This document shows, piece after piece, positions 8,779 to 17,192 of a DNA stretch of 34,394 nucleotides. This DNA is from Alphaproteobacteria bacterium (GTDB lineage Bacteria; Pseudomonadota; Alphaproteobacteria; Rhizobiales; NORP267), in NCBI GenBank assembly GCA_028599125.1, contig JAQRMX010000063.1, positions 1-34,394 of the forward strand, written 5' to 3'. Every line of letters starts with the position of its first letter. The first letter of the stretch is position 1. Made by a program: the position numbers and the translations under genes. The notes beneath the pieces were generated by a model that made no database searches, had not been told where the DNA came from, and saw only the letters and a program-made list of their open reading frames with translations.

Positions 8779-9558
8779 TCACCGCTGACGCTCATTCCCC
8801 ATAAGGCGCAAAAGCATGAGCAAAAGGTTGATAAAATTAAGATACAAAGACAGTGCACTCAGAACAGCCCTGCGTCCCTTTTCGACCTCACTAGCTGAAG
8901 CATTAGCATTATACTCAGCCCTGATTTTCTGGTTATCATAAGCTGTCAGGCCTGTGAAAACCAAGACACCAGCAACAGAAACCATGAACCCGATTAAAGA
9001 TGAGGCGAGAAAAATATTCACAACTGAAGCGATAATAATACCAATCAATCCCATAAAGAGAAAAGACCCCCAGGAAGAAAGGTCACGCTTTGTTGTGTGG
9101 CCAAACAGACTCATAGATCCAAACATAGCTGCCGCCACAAAAAACGTCTTCGTAATAGACTCAGACGTGTAAACAAGAAAAACAGAAGACAAGGATACGC
9201 CCATCAACAAGGAATAAAAACCAAAAGAAAGCTGAGCCGTCAACACACTCATGGTGCTAATCCGAGAATTAAGGAAAATAGCGAGTCCAAGAGGTGCAAG
9301 AAGAAGGACAAAGCCAATAGGACCGGAGAAAATGAGACGGCCGAAACCTGTCAGATAGAGACCTTCCCCAATTTGGGTTGATGAAGCCGATGCATCACCC
9401 GTCACAGCCATATAATAAGCGAAGAGAGCAGCTATGCCGGTCACAGCTAATCCCGCTGCCATGTGATTATAAACACGCAAAAGGTAAGTGCGCAGTCCCT
9501 TGTCAACAGAACGGGGATCTGTCACTGTTGCGCTGCCAGCGACCCTTGAAAAATCCAT
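8779..9558 (-). CDS. Bax inhibitor-1 / YbhL-YccA family membrane protein
   Basis: This is a seven-helix inner-membrane protein of the Bax inhibitor-1 superfamily (COG0670). Members act as pH-sensitive calcium leaks (BsYetJ) or as FtsH-associated modulators (YccA); the role here is not known. The 259-residue product has a soluble N-terminus of about 28 residues ending LRTYLLRVYNHMAAGL, then alternating hydrophobic segments. The C-terminal family hallmarks are present: GLTAYDNQKIR and SLYLNFINLLLMLLRLMG. The conserved aspartate in TAYDNQ corresponds to a pore residue of the family. The ATG has a GGAGG site seven bases upstream, and a strong terminator follows. It is a single-gene unit. Confidence 0.93.
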   Translation of the reverse strand: MDFSRVAGSATVTDPRSVDKGLRTYLLRVYNHMAAGLAVTGIAALFAYYMAVTGDASASSTQIGEGLYLTGFGRLIFSGPIGFVLLLAPLGLAIFLNSRISTMSVLTAQLSFGFYSLLMGVSLSSVFLVYTSESITKTFFVAAAMFGSMSLFGHTTKRDLSSWGSFLFMGLIGIIIASVVNIFLASSLIGFMVSVAGVLVFTGLTAYDNQKIRAEYNANASASEVEKGRRAVLSALSLYLNFINLLLMLLRLMGNERQR

Positions 9559-10051
9559 AACACCACCTCCATGTTATCATTCATACCCATTCTGCAGAAT
9601 ACAAAACCACAGAACGCAAAAAATACCATACCTAAAAGAAGGTATAAATGCATTAAATTAAATGCTCATACGGAAGCGAGCAGAAGAAAAAACAGTTCAA
9701 AAATTGCAGAAATCAGATGAATTCGGCAAAAACAGGTTAGCTTTCAATCAAAAGCAACTATCATCAACAAAGCTCGAATCTGTATTCGGATCTTACCAAA
9801 GCCCAAACAACAATACAAGGGATTAATGCACCACCCCGGTATAATTGCAAGGACATTTTTACTCTTCTGATGAAGCCATAACGGAGCAATCTGATAAGCC
9901 AAAGCCCCGTTCAGCCTCACTCATCGGCAATGATATCACAAAACAACTTCAATGAGCTCTATATCCCTTATAGATCCCTCTCCGGAAAGTCCCTGCGGAA
10001 AAAAGAAAGCTGAACAATATCTCTCTGACATAAGCACTAAAGCAGGAAAAC

Positions 10052-10087
10052 AAAGATTGAGCGCATCAGAAAGATTGAGCGTATCAA
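10052..10087. repeat. 18-bp tandem duplication
   Basis: AAAGATTGAGCGCATCAG at 10052-10069 is followed at once by AAAGATTGAGCGTATCAA at 10070-10087, 16 of 18 identical. It lies in the non-coding gap upstream of phaZ. Two other gaps hold perfect 18-bp duplications. Confidence 0.8.
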
Positions 10088-10222
10088 AGGAGAAATTTTT
10101 TATGAACAGTAAGAAAACAGAAACAAAAACAGGGACAGGGAAGGCAGAAAGTGAGCTAGAAGCAACACCTCCGGCTTGATCTGCTGAATTTTGCGGAAAA
10201 GAAAAACTAGAAAAACACAAGG

Positions 10223-10259
10223 ATTTTATAGCTATTTTGAAAGATTTCAGCTATAAAAT
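10223..10259. promoter_or_regulatory. Perfect 11-bp palindrome upstream of phaZ
   Basis: ATTTTATAGCT (10223-10233) and its exact complement (10249-10259) flank a 15-base spacer, about 115 bp before the phaZ start. It is AT-rich and has no trailing T-run on the + strand. It could be an operator for a PHA-metabolism regulator, or a hairpin in the transcript; this is inference from position only. Confidence 0.45.
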
Positions 10260-10374
10260 AGAAGCATTGCACAAGAGCAGGAAAAGCGTCCCCTGAAAAT
10301 ACGGAAGGGCCATTTGCCTTTCAAAAAAGACCTTTATCCCTAATCCAAAATGAAAATAAAATAAGGAAAAACGG

Positions 10375-11616
10375 ATGCTTTACTATCTATATGAGCTCAA
10401 TCATGCCGTAATCAGTCCATTCCGCAGCGCTATTAAAGGAAGCAAAAATTATCTCAGCAACCCCTTCAATCCTCTCTCCTACACCCCGACAGGGAAAAGC
10501 ATGATCGCCATGTGTGAGATGTTTGAACGAGCCACGCGGCGTTATGAAAAACCCTCATTTGATATAAAATCCACCTCTTCCGGAAAAAAAGAAATAGAAG
10601 TGAAGGAAAAAATCATCTGGAAGAATCATTTCTGCGAAATCATCCATTTCTCAAAAAAACTCCCGAAAGAAAAGCATCCCGGACCAAAGCTGTTGCTCGT
10701 TGCCCCCATGTCAGGTCATTACGCCACACTGCTGCGGGGCACAGTGGAAGCCCTGCTTCCTGATCATGACGTTCACATTACCGACTGGGCAGATGCCCGC
10801 ATGGTCCCTCTGGCTAAAGGATCCTTTGATCTCAGTAGCTATATTGATTACATCATTTCCATATTGCACGAAATGGGGCCAACAACCCATGTAATCGCCA
10901 TTTGTCAGCCTTCCGTCCCTGTCCTCGCTGCCATTTCCCTCATGGAAGCCGCCGGTGACCCCGCCAGGCCGGCAAGCATGTGCCTGATCGGAGGCCCCAT
11001 TGATACCAGGAAAAATCCGACAAGCGTCAACAAACTCGCCGAAGAGCGCGGCTTAGACTGGTTTCGTTCAAATACCATCGTTAACGTGCCCTTCCCTCAT
11101 CCGGGGGCTATGAGGCAGGTTCACCCCGGCTTCCTACAATTGACGGGTTTTATGAGCATGAATCTTGATCGCCATATGAACGCCCATTACGATCTGTTCA
11201 CGCATCTGGTGGAGGGAGACGAGGATTCCGCAGAAAAACACCGCATCTTTTACGATGAGTACCTCGCTGTCATGGATCTCACAGCTGAATTCTATCTCCA
11301 AACCGTTGAAACCGTCTTTGTGGAGCATGCCCTTCCGCAGGGCAGCATGATGCATCGGGGAAAACATGTCGACACGGGGCAGGTGCGCAACGTCGCCCTT
11401 ATGACTATTGAAGGCGAAAAAGACGATATTTCAAGCCCGGGGCAAACACAAGCAGCCCATGACCTCTGCCACCGATTACCCCAAAAAATGCATGAACACT
11501 ATGTCCAGAAAAATGTCGGACATTACGGAATTTTCAATGGCTCACGCTTCTGCAAGCAAATCGTCCCTCGTCTTCACGATTTTATCACCCGCTTTGACCC
11601 CGTGGAAAAACGCTAA
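10375..11616 (+). CDS. phaZ: Intracellular polyhydroxyalkanoate (PHB) depolymerase
   Basis: PhaZ of this type mobilises native intracellular PHA granules, cutting poly-3-hydroxybutyrate to oligomers and monomers. The 413-residue length fits the family. It is an alpha/beta hydrolase with a cysteine nucleophile: Cys177 in VIAICQPSVPV, aspartate in EGEKDDIS (350-351) and His383 in VGHYGIFNGSRF. These match the Cys-Asp-His triad described for PhaZa1 of Ralstonia eutropha. The N-terminal block beginning LYYLYELNHAVISPFR and the oxyanion region VAPMSGHYATLLRGTV are also typical. The ATG has an AAGGAAA ribosome binding site. No PHA synthase or phasin gene lies nearby, so whether the cell makes PHA cannot be judged here. 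It is probably monocistronic. Confidence 0.93.
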   Translation: MLYYLYELNHAVISPFRSAIKGSKNYLSNPFNPLSYTPTGKSMIAMCEMFERATRRYEKPSFDIKSTSSGKKEIEVKEKIIWKNHFCEIIHFSKKLPKEKHPGPKLLLVAPMSGHYATLLRGTVEALLPDHDVHITDWADARMVPLAKGSFDLSSYIDYIISILHEMGPTTHVIAICQPSVPVLAAISLMEAAGDPARPASMCLIGGPIDTRKNPTSVNKLAEERGLDWFRSNTIVNVPFPHPGAMRQVHPGFLQLTGFMSMNLDRHMNAHYDLFTHLVEGDEDSAEKHRIFYDEYLAVMDLTAEFYLQTVETVFVEHALPQGSMMHRGKHVDTGQVRNVALMTIEGEKDDISSPGQTQAAHDLCHRLPQKMHEHYVQKNVGHYGIFNGSRFCKQIVPRLHDFITRFDPVEKR

Positions 11617-11622
11617 AAAAAA

Positions 11623-11650
11623 GAGACCCGGACAAAACGAGACCCGGACA
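11623..11650. repeat. Short direct repeat after phaZ
   Basis: GAGACCCGGACA occurs at 11623-11634 and again at 11639-11650, a 16-bp period. It runs straight into the DnaA-box hairpin that follows. Confidence 0.7.
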
Positions 11651-11679
11651 TGGACAGACATTATCCACAGTCTGTCCAT
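11650..11679. promoter_or_regulatory. Hairpin with a consensus DnaA box (TTATCCACA) in its loop
   Basis: ATGGACAGAC (11650-11659) pairs perfectly with 11670-11679, and the 10-base loop between contains TTATCCACA at 11661-11669, an exact match to the strongest DnaA box. It lies in the 214-bp gap between phaZ and the peptidase gene. No second consensus box is apparent nearby, so this is a single site, not an obvious origin. It could also work as a weak terminator for phaZ, but no T-run follows. Confidence 0.5.
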
Positions 11680-11830
11680 ACGGAAAACGCGCCGCCATAA
11701 TCATAAAAATCCTTTACATTAACGCTTAACGGAATAAAAAACTGACAAAATCCCTCTGCAATCTTGCCATTCCGAGCACTCCTGATTACTCTTTGTGTTT
11801 CTTGTCTTGTACCTTGCTCAGAGACTATTT

Positions 11831-12631
11831 ATGGGGATTTTTGATAATCACATGCCTGCCAAAGCTAAATTCAGCGTTACTACAGCCCTAGAGGTTAATT
11901 TTGAGGGTAGGCCCGTTCCGGTAACCATCGTCAGACGCAGCAGGGCAAAGCGATATATCCTTCGTATTCATCCTACCTGTGAAGGGATCCGTTTAACCAT
12001 GCCACCATCTGGTTCGCTGCGCCGGGCACAGACCTTCCTTGAAGCAAATGGAGACTGGGTCTGTGCCCGGCTTTCCACACTGCCTCCTCTCTGTCGCTTC
12101 CAGGACGGCACCATAATTAATTATAGGGAGAAAAATCACCGGATCACATATTTCCAGTGCCGGAAGGGAAGAGACGAAGTCTGGGTAGAGACAGAAAAAA
12201 AAAGGAAGAATGACAGTGAAGTTGAAACAATGATGCCTCGTCTGTGCGTTGCCCCAGCCGGATCTTCAGAAAATCTCAGTCTGACCCTCCTTAACTGGCT
12301 GAAATCTAAGGCACGAATCTTCCTCTCTGAAGCGGCGTCCACATATGCACGCCGCCTTGATGTGCGGTTCTCCCGCATTTCCATACGCGATCAGAAAACA
12401 CGCTGGGGCTCCTGTTCCACCAGTGGAGAGCTTTCCTTCTCATGGAGATTAATCATGGCTCCTCCTTATGTACTGGATTATCTAGCGGCCCATGAAGTAA
12501 CGCATCTGCGCCATATGGACCATTCCAGACTCTTCTGGAAAACCTTACGAGATCTTTGCCCTGCTGCAGACAAAGCAGAAATTTGGCTCAGGCTACAAGG
12601 GCGGAAACTTCATCGTTACCAAGTCAACTGA
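11831..12631 (+). CDS. YgjP-like zinc metallopeptidase (M48/DUF45)
   Basis: The product belongs to the YgjP/SprT-like group of small cytoplasmic zinc metalloproteins (DUF45, COG1451), often next to restriction or DNA-repair genes but with no settled substrate. Counting from the ATG at 11831 it has 266 residues. The C-terminal half carries the diagnostic blocks: RDQKTRWGSCSTSGELSFSW, then LDYLAAHEVTHLRHMDHSRLFW, with HEVTH as the zinc site and a third ligand His six residues after the second (HExxHx5H). The middle (about 120-145) has a lysine/glutamate-rich insert that varies in the family. A GTG at 11795 would add 12 residues and an ATG at 11852 would remove seven. None has a strong ribosome binding site, so the start is uncertain. 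Confidence 0.88.
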   Translation: MGIFDNHMPAKAKFSVTTALEVNFEGRPVPVTIVRRSRAKRYILRIHPTCEGIRLTMPPSGSLRRAQTFLEANGDWVCARLSTLPPLCRFQDGTIINYREKNHRITYFQCRKGRDEVWVETEKKRKNDSEVETMMPRLCVAPAGSSENLSLTLLNWLKSKARIFLSEAASTYARRLDVRFSRISIRDQKTRWGSCSTSGELSFSWRLIMAPPYVLDYLAAHEVTHLRHMDHSRLFWKTLRDLCPAADKAEIWLRLQGRKLHRYQVN

Positions 12632-12860
12632 AACGACAGAGAAATAATCCGCTCTCTCCGGCCGCTCCCCCTCCGAGTGGGACAGACATGGATGACCGCC
12701 GCTCATCTATAGAGAATCTTTCTCATGATACGTGATAAATAATATTTCCATAATAAATGTCTCACGTAGTAGGCAGGATCATAACATAAAGCAGTCCGTA
12801 ACTCTTCACACCGGAGGAAGGCTCTTCCGGACATATGAGATCCTGATAAATTCAGCAGAA

Positions 12861-13322
12861 TCAAAGGAACCCTGTAGACCCAAACCCCTCCGACCCCCGA
12901 TCTGATTCTGAAAGACGATCAACGATTTCCGGTTCCACACGCAGAATCGGCGCAATCACGAGTTGTGCAATGCGCATCCCCCGCTTAACGGTAAAAGATT
13001 CCGCTCCCATATTAATCAGCAAAATCTTCAACTCACCACGATAATCCTGATCAATCGTACCCGGCGTATTGAGTACCGTCACGCCGTATCGCGCTGCAAG
13101 ACCTGATCGCGGACGAATTTGCCCCTCATAACCTGTAGCCAATTCAAGCAACAGGCCTGTCACGATAACAGCACGATCAAATGGCTTAAGAATAACAGGT
13201 TCAAACGCCGCTACCGCCGCCTCAATATCCATACCTGAGGCTCCGGAAGTCTGATAAGAGGGTTTTCTAAGACCATCTGCATGCGGAAGAAATTTTAGCC
13301 GGAGAACAGATCGCGCCTTCAT
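12861..13322 (-). CDS. dut: Deoxyuridine 5'-triphosphate nucleotidohydrolase (dUTPase)
   Basis: Dut hydrolyses dUTP to dUMP and pyrophosphate, keeping uracil out of DNA and feeding dTMP synthesis; it works as a homotrimer. All five motifs are present in order: GASGMDI, RPRSGLAARYGV, the NTPGTIDQDYRGEL block with the catalytic Asp, RIAQLVIAP, and the C-terminal RGSEGFGSTG arm that closes the site. I chose the ATG at 13322 (153 residues). It overlaps the coaBC stop as ATGA and has GGAGAG eight bases upstream; the in-frame ATG at 13340 would add six residues but lacks these signs. It is the last gene of the ubiE-ubiB-coaBC-dut operon. No clear terminator follows in the 229-bp gap. Confidence 0.97.
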   Translation of the reverse strand: MKARSVLRLKFLPHADGLRKPSYQTSGASGMDIEAAVAAFEPVILKPFDRAVIVTGLLLELATGYEGQIRPRSGLAARYGVTVLNTPGTIDQDYRGELKILLINMGAESFTVKRGMRIAQLVIAPILRVEPEIVDRLSESDRGSEGFGSTGFL

Positions 13323-14569
13323 ACTGTTTTCTCTCCACATTCAAAGAAAGCCGCAACCCTTTTTGCTATTCCTGATGCCACTTCACACTTACTCATGAGT
13401 GGCCAGTTTTCTACCCACTCCGAAGTGATTATGCTCACTTGATTAGCATCCATGCCCATAATTCCCCCTGTGACCTGATACTGCGGCATAACATTATTGG
13501 CGATAATCCAGTCACAGCCCTTGCGCTTCAATTTTTCTCCTGCCTTCACGATCAAATCCTCTGTCTCTGCTGCAAAACCAATAACAAGCAAGGGACGGGG
13601 CATTATCACTTTTGAAACCAGCTCCAGTATGTCAGGAGTTTCCGTTAGCTTGAGATGAAAAAGAGCATTACAGGATTTCTTGAGTTTTCCGGTAGCTGGT
13701 TCCTCAGCGTACCAATCCGTGACGGCCGCTACAGAGACAAAAATATCCGCAGGCCAGGACGCTTTAACTGCTTGCAACATCTCCTGAGCAGAAACGACAT
13801 GCATGACACGAACACCTGGTGGGGCAGGAATGTGCACAGGACCTGACACAAGCGTGACATCAGCTCCATAGCATGACAAGGCCCTTGCAATAGCATGACC
13901 TTGCTTCCCAGATGAACCGCTGCTGAGATAGCGTATAGGGTCAATCATTTCACGAGTCGGCCCTGAGGTTACAATAACCCGTTTCCCTACAAGGGAACCG
14001 TTCTTCTGACTGATAAGGCGGGATACGGCAGACAGAATGGAATCTGGTTCCGCCATGCGGCCTATTCCCTCTTCCCCTTCCGCCAAAAGCCCGACTTCAG
14101 GACCGATAAAAGAAACCCCGAATTCGACAAGCCGCTTCACATGGTCCTTTGTCGCCGGATGTTGCCACATACGCGTATTCATCGCAGGGGCAGCAAGAAT
14201 TGGACAATCTGAGGCCAAAAGCAGCGTTGTTGCCAGATCATTCGCAAGCCCCAGAGCCATCCTTGCGAGCAAATCAGCACTCGCAGGCGCAACAAGAATT
14301 ATATCGCTCTCCCGCGACAACCGAATATGATTAATCTCCTGCTCACGGTCCAGCTCAAAAAGATCACCGGGTAACGCCTTTCCGCAGAGCATCATAACCG
14401 AGAGAGGTGTTACGAATTGTCCCCCCGCTTTTGTCAGAACCGGCTGGACTTCCGCGCCCTGCGCGCGGAGAGACCGAACAAGATCCAATGATTTATAAGC
14501 GGAAATGCTCCCTCCGATAATCAGGAGAATTCTCTTGCAATCCAGTGAAGAAAAAGAAAAATCAGCCAT
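13319..14569 (-). CDS. coaBC: Bifunctional phosphopantothenoylcysteine decarboxylase / phosphopantothenate-cysteine ligase
   Basis: CoaBC carries out two steps of coenzyme A synthesis: it joins 4'-phosphopantothenate to cysteine using CTP (CoaB), then decarboxylates the product with FMN (CoaC). From the ATG at 14569 the product has 416 residues. The CoaC half shows the flavoprotein start IIGGSISAYKSLDLVR, the active-site His81 in INHIRLSRE, VAPASAD (93-99) and the PAMNTRMW loop (128-135). The CoaB half begins near 194 with VTSGPTREMIDPIRY, SSGKQG and later GFAAETED. Unusually, the position of the CoaC cysteine (E. coli Cys158, in the LACG segment) is Glu164, in GLLAEGEEGIGRMAEP. The ATG has AAGGAAG just upstream; a GTG at 14587 is an alternative start. 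Confidence 0.95.
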   Translation of the reverse strand: MADFSFSSLDCKRILLIIGGSISAYKSLDLVRSLRAQGAEVQPVLTKAGGQFVTPLSVMMLCGKALPGDLFELDREQEINHIRLSRESDIILVAPASADLLARMALGLANDLATTLLLASDCPILAAPAMNTRMWQHPATKDHVKRLVEFGVSFIGPEVGLLAEGEEGIGRMAEPDSILSAVSRLISQKNGSLVGKRVIVTSGPTREMIDPIRYLSSGSSGKQGHAIARALSCYGADVTLVSGPVHIPAPPGVRVMHVVSAQEMLQAVKASWPADIFVSVAAVTDWYAEEPATGKLKKSCNALFHLKLTETPDILELVSKVIMPRPLLVIGFAAETEDLIVKAGEKLKRKGCDWIIANNVMPQYQVTGGIMGMDANQVSIITSEWVENWPLMSKCEVASGIAKRVAAFFECGEKTV

Positions 14570-14611
14570 ATCACTTCCTTGCTTCACTCCCAGGCATGAT
14601 CCCGGGACGCT

Positions 14612-16186
14612 TCAGAGAAAAAAGTACAGGACAATAAAGATGAGCGAAAGAGCACATCCCCAAAAAATACGCGACTCTCTCTTCCGCGATCGGTCTTCAT
14701 CACGGAAACAAGACCTCTTATCTGCCAAATCAATATCCGTCTTTCTGATAATTCGCTCCATGCAATCAAGAAGCTCCGGAATACGGACCTGAAAGCGATT
14801 GAGTGCAAGACGTCCCTCCTCTACTGTCTTCAAAACACTCCCCGCACCAAGCTGGCCCTCAATCCATTCACGAATGACAGGGTCTGCTGTGGTCCACATG
14901 TTAAAACGTGGATTCAGCTTGCGCGCGACTCCTTCGACGACCAGCATTGATTTTTGCAACAAAAGAAGTTCTGGTCGTGTTTCCATATCAAACTGCCGGG
15001 TCACTTCAAAAAGCTGAATCAAAAGCCTGGCCATTGAAATATTCTCTGCATTCTCACCGAACAGGGACTCCCCGATCGCCCGCAAGGCCTGCGCAAAACT
15101 GTCAATGTGATGATGGCGGGGAACATAACCCGCCTCAAGGTGAATTTCGGCGACAAGAGCATAGTCACGCTGAATGAAGCCCCAGAGCACCTTCGCGAGA
15201 AAACGACGTTCCTTCAGACCAAGCCTGCCCATAATACCAAAATCAACGGCAACCAGATATCCTGACTTGTCAACAAGAAGATTACCGGGATGCATATCAC
15301 CATGGAAAAAACCATCACGCGTCGCATGGCGAAGAAAAGACTGAATCACGAGGCTGGCAAGACGCACACGATCATGCCCTGCAGCTGTGAGGGCCTCCTC
15401 ATCACCGAGAGAAAGACCGTCAATCCATTCCATCGTCAAGACACGCTTCCCTGTGCGTGGCCAATTCACCCGCGGCACACGAAAGGCATTATCTCCTTCA
15501 CTATTCCCGCCCATCTCGCACATCGCCGCTGCGTCCATGCGCAGATCCATTTCCAGCTCAACCGACTTTTCTAAAGTCTCAACAACAGAAACAAGCTTTA
15601 ACCGGCGCGCCGGGGAGAAAAAATAATCAATCGTAACCGCAGCAGAACGAAAAATAGCAAGATCACGCGCGAAACAATCTTCAATACCAGGACGGAGAAT
15701 CTTCACCGCTACATCACGAAGAATACCTTGTCGGTTGCGAAAACAGGCCTTATGTACCTGAGCAACGGATGCTGCGGCGATAACATCCCCAAAAGAGACA
15801 AAAAGCTCATCCAAAGGAAGATCAAACGTCGTTTCAACGACAGAAATCGCCTCTTCACGCGGGAAAAACGGCATCCGATCATGCAAAAGAGAAAGAGCAC
15901 AAGCAAGATTCACGCCAATTAAATCAGGACGTGTCGCAAAAAACTGTCCAAGTTTAACATAACCGGGACCAAGAGTTTGCAAACCTTCAACAAATGCACT
16001 CTCATTTCCCTCTTTCCGGCAGCGGTAAAAAATAAAATGTAAAAAGCGAAGGGAAAGACGTAAAATCAAAGGGTCATCAGGAGGACGACTCTTGGCAATG
16101 AGACCAGAGCGCAGCAAAATCAAAAGAACGCGCCGCAAGCGAATGATCACCCAAAGACCACGAAAAAAAAACAGAACCCCGGTCAC
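14612..16186 (-). CDS. ubiB: UbiB, ubiquinone-biosynthesis ATPase/kinase-like protein
   Basis: UbiB is an atypical protein-kinase-like (ABC1/ADCK) membrane ATPase needed for coenzyme Q synthesis. Numbering is from the upstream TTG at 16195, the longest reading (527 residues). It has the family KxGQ motif KLGQ (81-84), the alanine-rich loop AAASVAQVHKA (140-150) replacing the kinase P-loop, the lysine in VAVKILRPG (about 164), HGDMHPGNLL (298-307) and the metal-binding VDFG (317-320). A single C-terminal hydrophobic helix (about 510-527) anchors it. I prefer the GTG at 16186, which overlaps the ubiE stop as GTGA and would shorten the protein by three residues. Immediately downstream is coaBC. 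Confidence 0.95.
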   Translation of the reverse strand: MTGVLFFFRGLWVIIRLRRVLLILLRSGLIAKSRPPDDPLILRLSLRFLHFIFYRCRKEGNESAFVEGLQTLGPGYVKLGQFFATRPDLIGVNLACALSLLHDRMPFFPREEAISVVETTFDLPLDELFVSFGDVIAAASVAQVHKACFRNRQGILRDVAVKILRPGIEDCFARDLAIFRSAAVTIDYFFSPARRLKLVSVVETLEKSVELEMDLRMDAAAMCEMGGNSEGDNAFRVPRVNWPRTGKRVLTMEWIDGLSLGDEEALTAAGHDRVRLASLVIQSFLRHATRDGFFHGDMHPGNLLVDKSGYLVAVDFGIMGRLGLKERRFLAKVLWGFIQRDYALVAEIHLEAGYVPRHHHIDSFAQALRAIGESLFGENAENISMARLLIQLFEVTRQFDMETRPELLLLQKSMLVVEGVARKLNPRFNMWTTADPVIREWIEGQLGAGSVLKTVEEGRLALNRFQVRIPELLDCMERIIRKTDIDLADKRSCFRDEDRSRKRESRIFWGCALSLIFIVLYFFL

Positions 16187-16950
16187 AATCGCCAACCGCT
16201 GTGAATCGCCACAATCCCTCCAAGAAAATTTCTGTACGTAACTTGCTCAAAACCTGCGCAGCAAAGCATAGAGGCAAATTTTTCCTGATCGGGAAATTTT
16301 CTTATCGATTCGGCAAGATAAAGATAAGCTTCGCGTTCCCCAGCAACAAGTTGACCGAGCATAGGAAGCATATTGAAAGAATAAAGATCATAAAGACGGT
16401 CAAAAAGGGGCAAATCCACATGAGAAAATTCAAGACAGACAAAACGTCCTCCGTAGCGTAACACACGGAAGATTTCACGGAGAGCCTGATCTATGCGAGG
16501 GATATTACGAATCCCAAAAGCAATTGTGCACGCCTCAAAAAACCCGTCCCCGAAAGGTAAGGATTCCCCATTGCCACGGATGAAATGAAAAGGGGCTCCG
16601 TCTCTTTCTCGTGCCCGCTGTTGCCCCACAGAGAGCATATCGCCATTGATATCAAGAAGAACAATCTCTGCCTCTGCACAAATATCGCGGATACGGAACG
16701 CAATGTCCCCTGTACCACCCGCAACATCCAGGACACGATACTCTCTCGCATGGCGGGGAGGGGCAAGTATTGTGACAGCTGCTTCCTTCCATAACCGGTG
16801 AAGACCACCCGACATCAAATCATTCATCAGATCATAATCGCTTGCCACACGACGGAAAACACCATCAACAAGAGACTGTTTCCTATCAATCGGAACGTCT
16901 TCAAATCCGAAAGAAACCATGCTTGCTTTATCGAGGGACATTGGTGTCAT
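16183..16950 (-). CDS. ubiE: Ubiquinone/menaquinone methyltransferase UbiE
   Basis: UbiE is the SAM-dependent C-methyltransferase of ubiquinone (and menaquinone) synthesis. The preferred start is the ATG at 16950, which has a perfect AGGAGG six bases upstream and gives a 255-residue product; an upstream TTG at 17013 extends the frame but has no such site. Motifs: VFRRVASDYDLMNDLMSGGL (family signature), SAM motif I VLDVAGGTGDIAFRI, an acidic nucleotide contact in VLLDINGDML, FGIRNIP and GGRFVCLEFS. It heads the operon ubiE-ubiB-coaBC-dut. In related genomes mutM/fpg usually lies between ubiE and the enoyl-CoA hydratase gene; here that place is a 1.3-kb gap. Confidence 0.96.
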   Translation of the reverse strand: MTPMSLDKASMVSFGFEDVPIDRKQSLVDGVFRRVASDYDLMNDLMSGGLHRLWKEAAVTILAPPRHAREYRVLDVAGGTGDIAFRIRDICAEAEIVLLDINGDMLSVGQQRARERDGAPFHFIRGNGESLPFGDGFFEACTIAFGIRNIPRIDQALREIFRVLRYGGRFVCLEFSHVDLPLFDRLYDLYSFNMLPMLGQLVAGEREAYLYLAESIRKFPDQEKFASMLCCAGFEQVTYRNFLGGIVAIHSGWRL

Positions 16951-17192
16951 CACCGGCCTCCTGCTGCCTTTCCTCCTGCCTGTTGCGTAACACCCTGCTG
17001 AATTGCTATGCAACAGAGCACCAAATCCAGGATATCTTCACTCAAAAAACAGGTAAAAAAGAACAAACATGTTCAAAAAACGAAACATTCACAATGTCAC
17101 CTTCCACCTTACGTAAGTCAAGACCAGACAAAAAAGAGTATAAATCTCAGATAAAAATAAAGCCCGGACGCACCGCTTGTCAGGGATAGTGA

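Larger units (their letters stand above)
9559..10374. other. Non-coding gap between divergent BI-1 gene and phaZ
   Basis: These 816 bases separate divergent genes and are longer than regulation should need. A 75-codon + frame at 9952-10179 begins with ATG but lacks a ribosome binding site. Its product is very polar (Lys/Ser/Glu rich, SESPCGKKKAEQ-like) and contains a six-residue tandem repeat (RLSASE/RLSVSK). I do not recognise it and rate it unlikely to be a gene. A TATAAT hexamer at 9840-9845 has no matching -35. The repeat at 10052 and the palindrome at 10223 are listed separately. Confidence 0.45.

Noticed and set aside
9952-10179. 75-codon + frame upstream of phaZ, considered as a phasin-like gene
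   Set aside because: It is only polar low-complexity sequence, has no ribosome binding site and lacks phasin helices; the frame partly arises from an 18-bp duplication.
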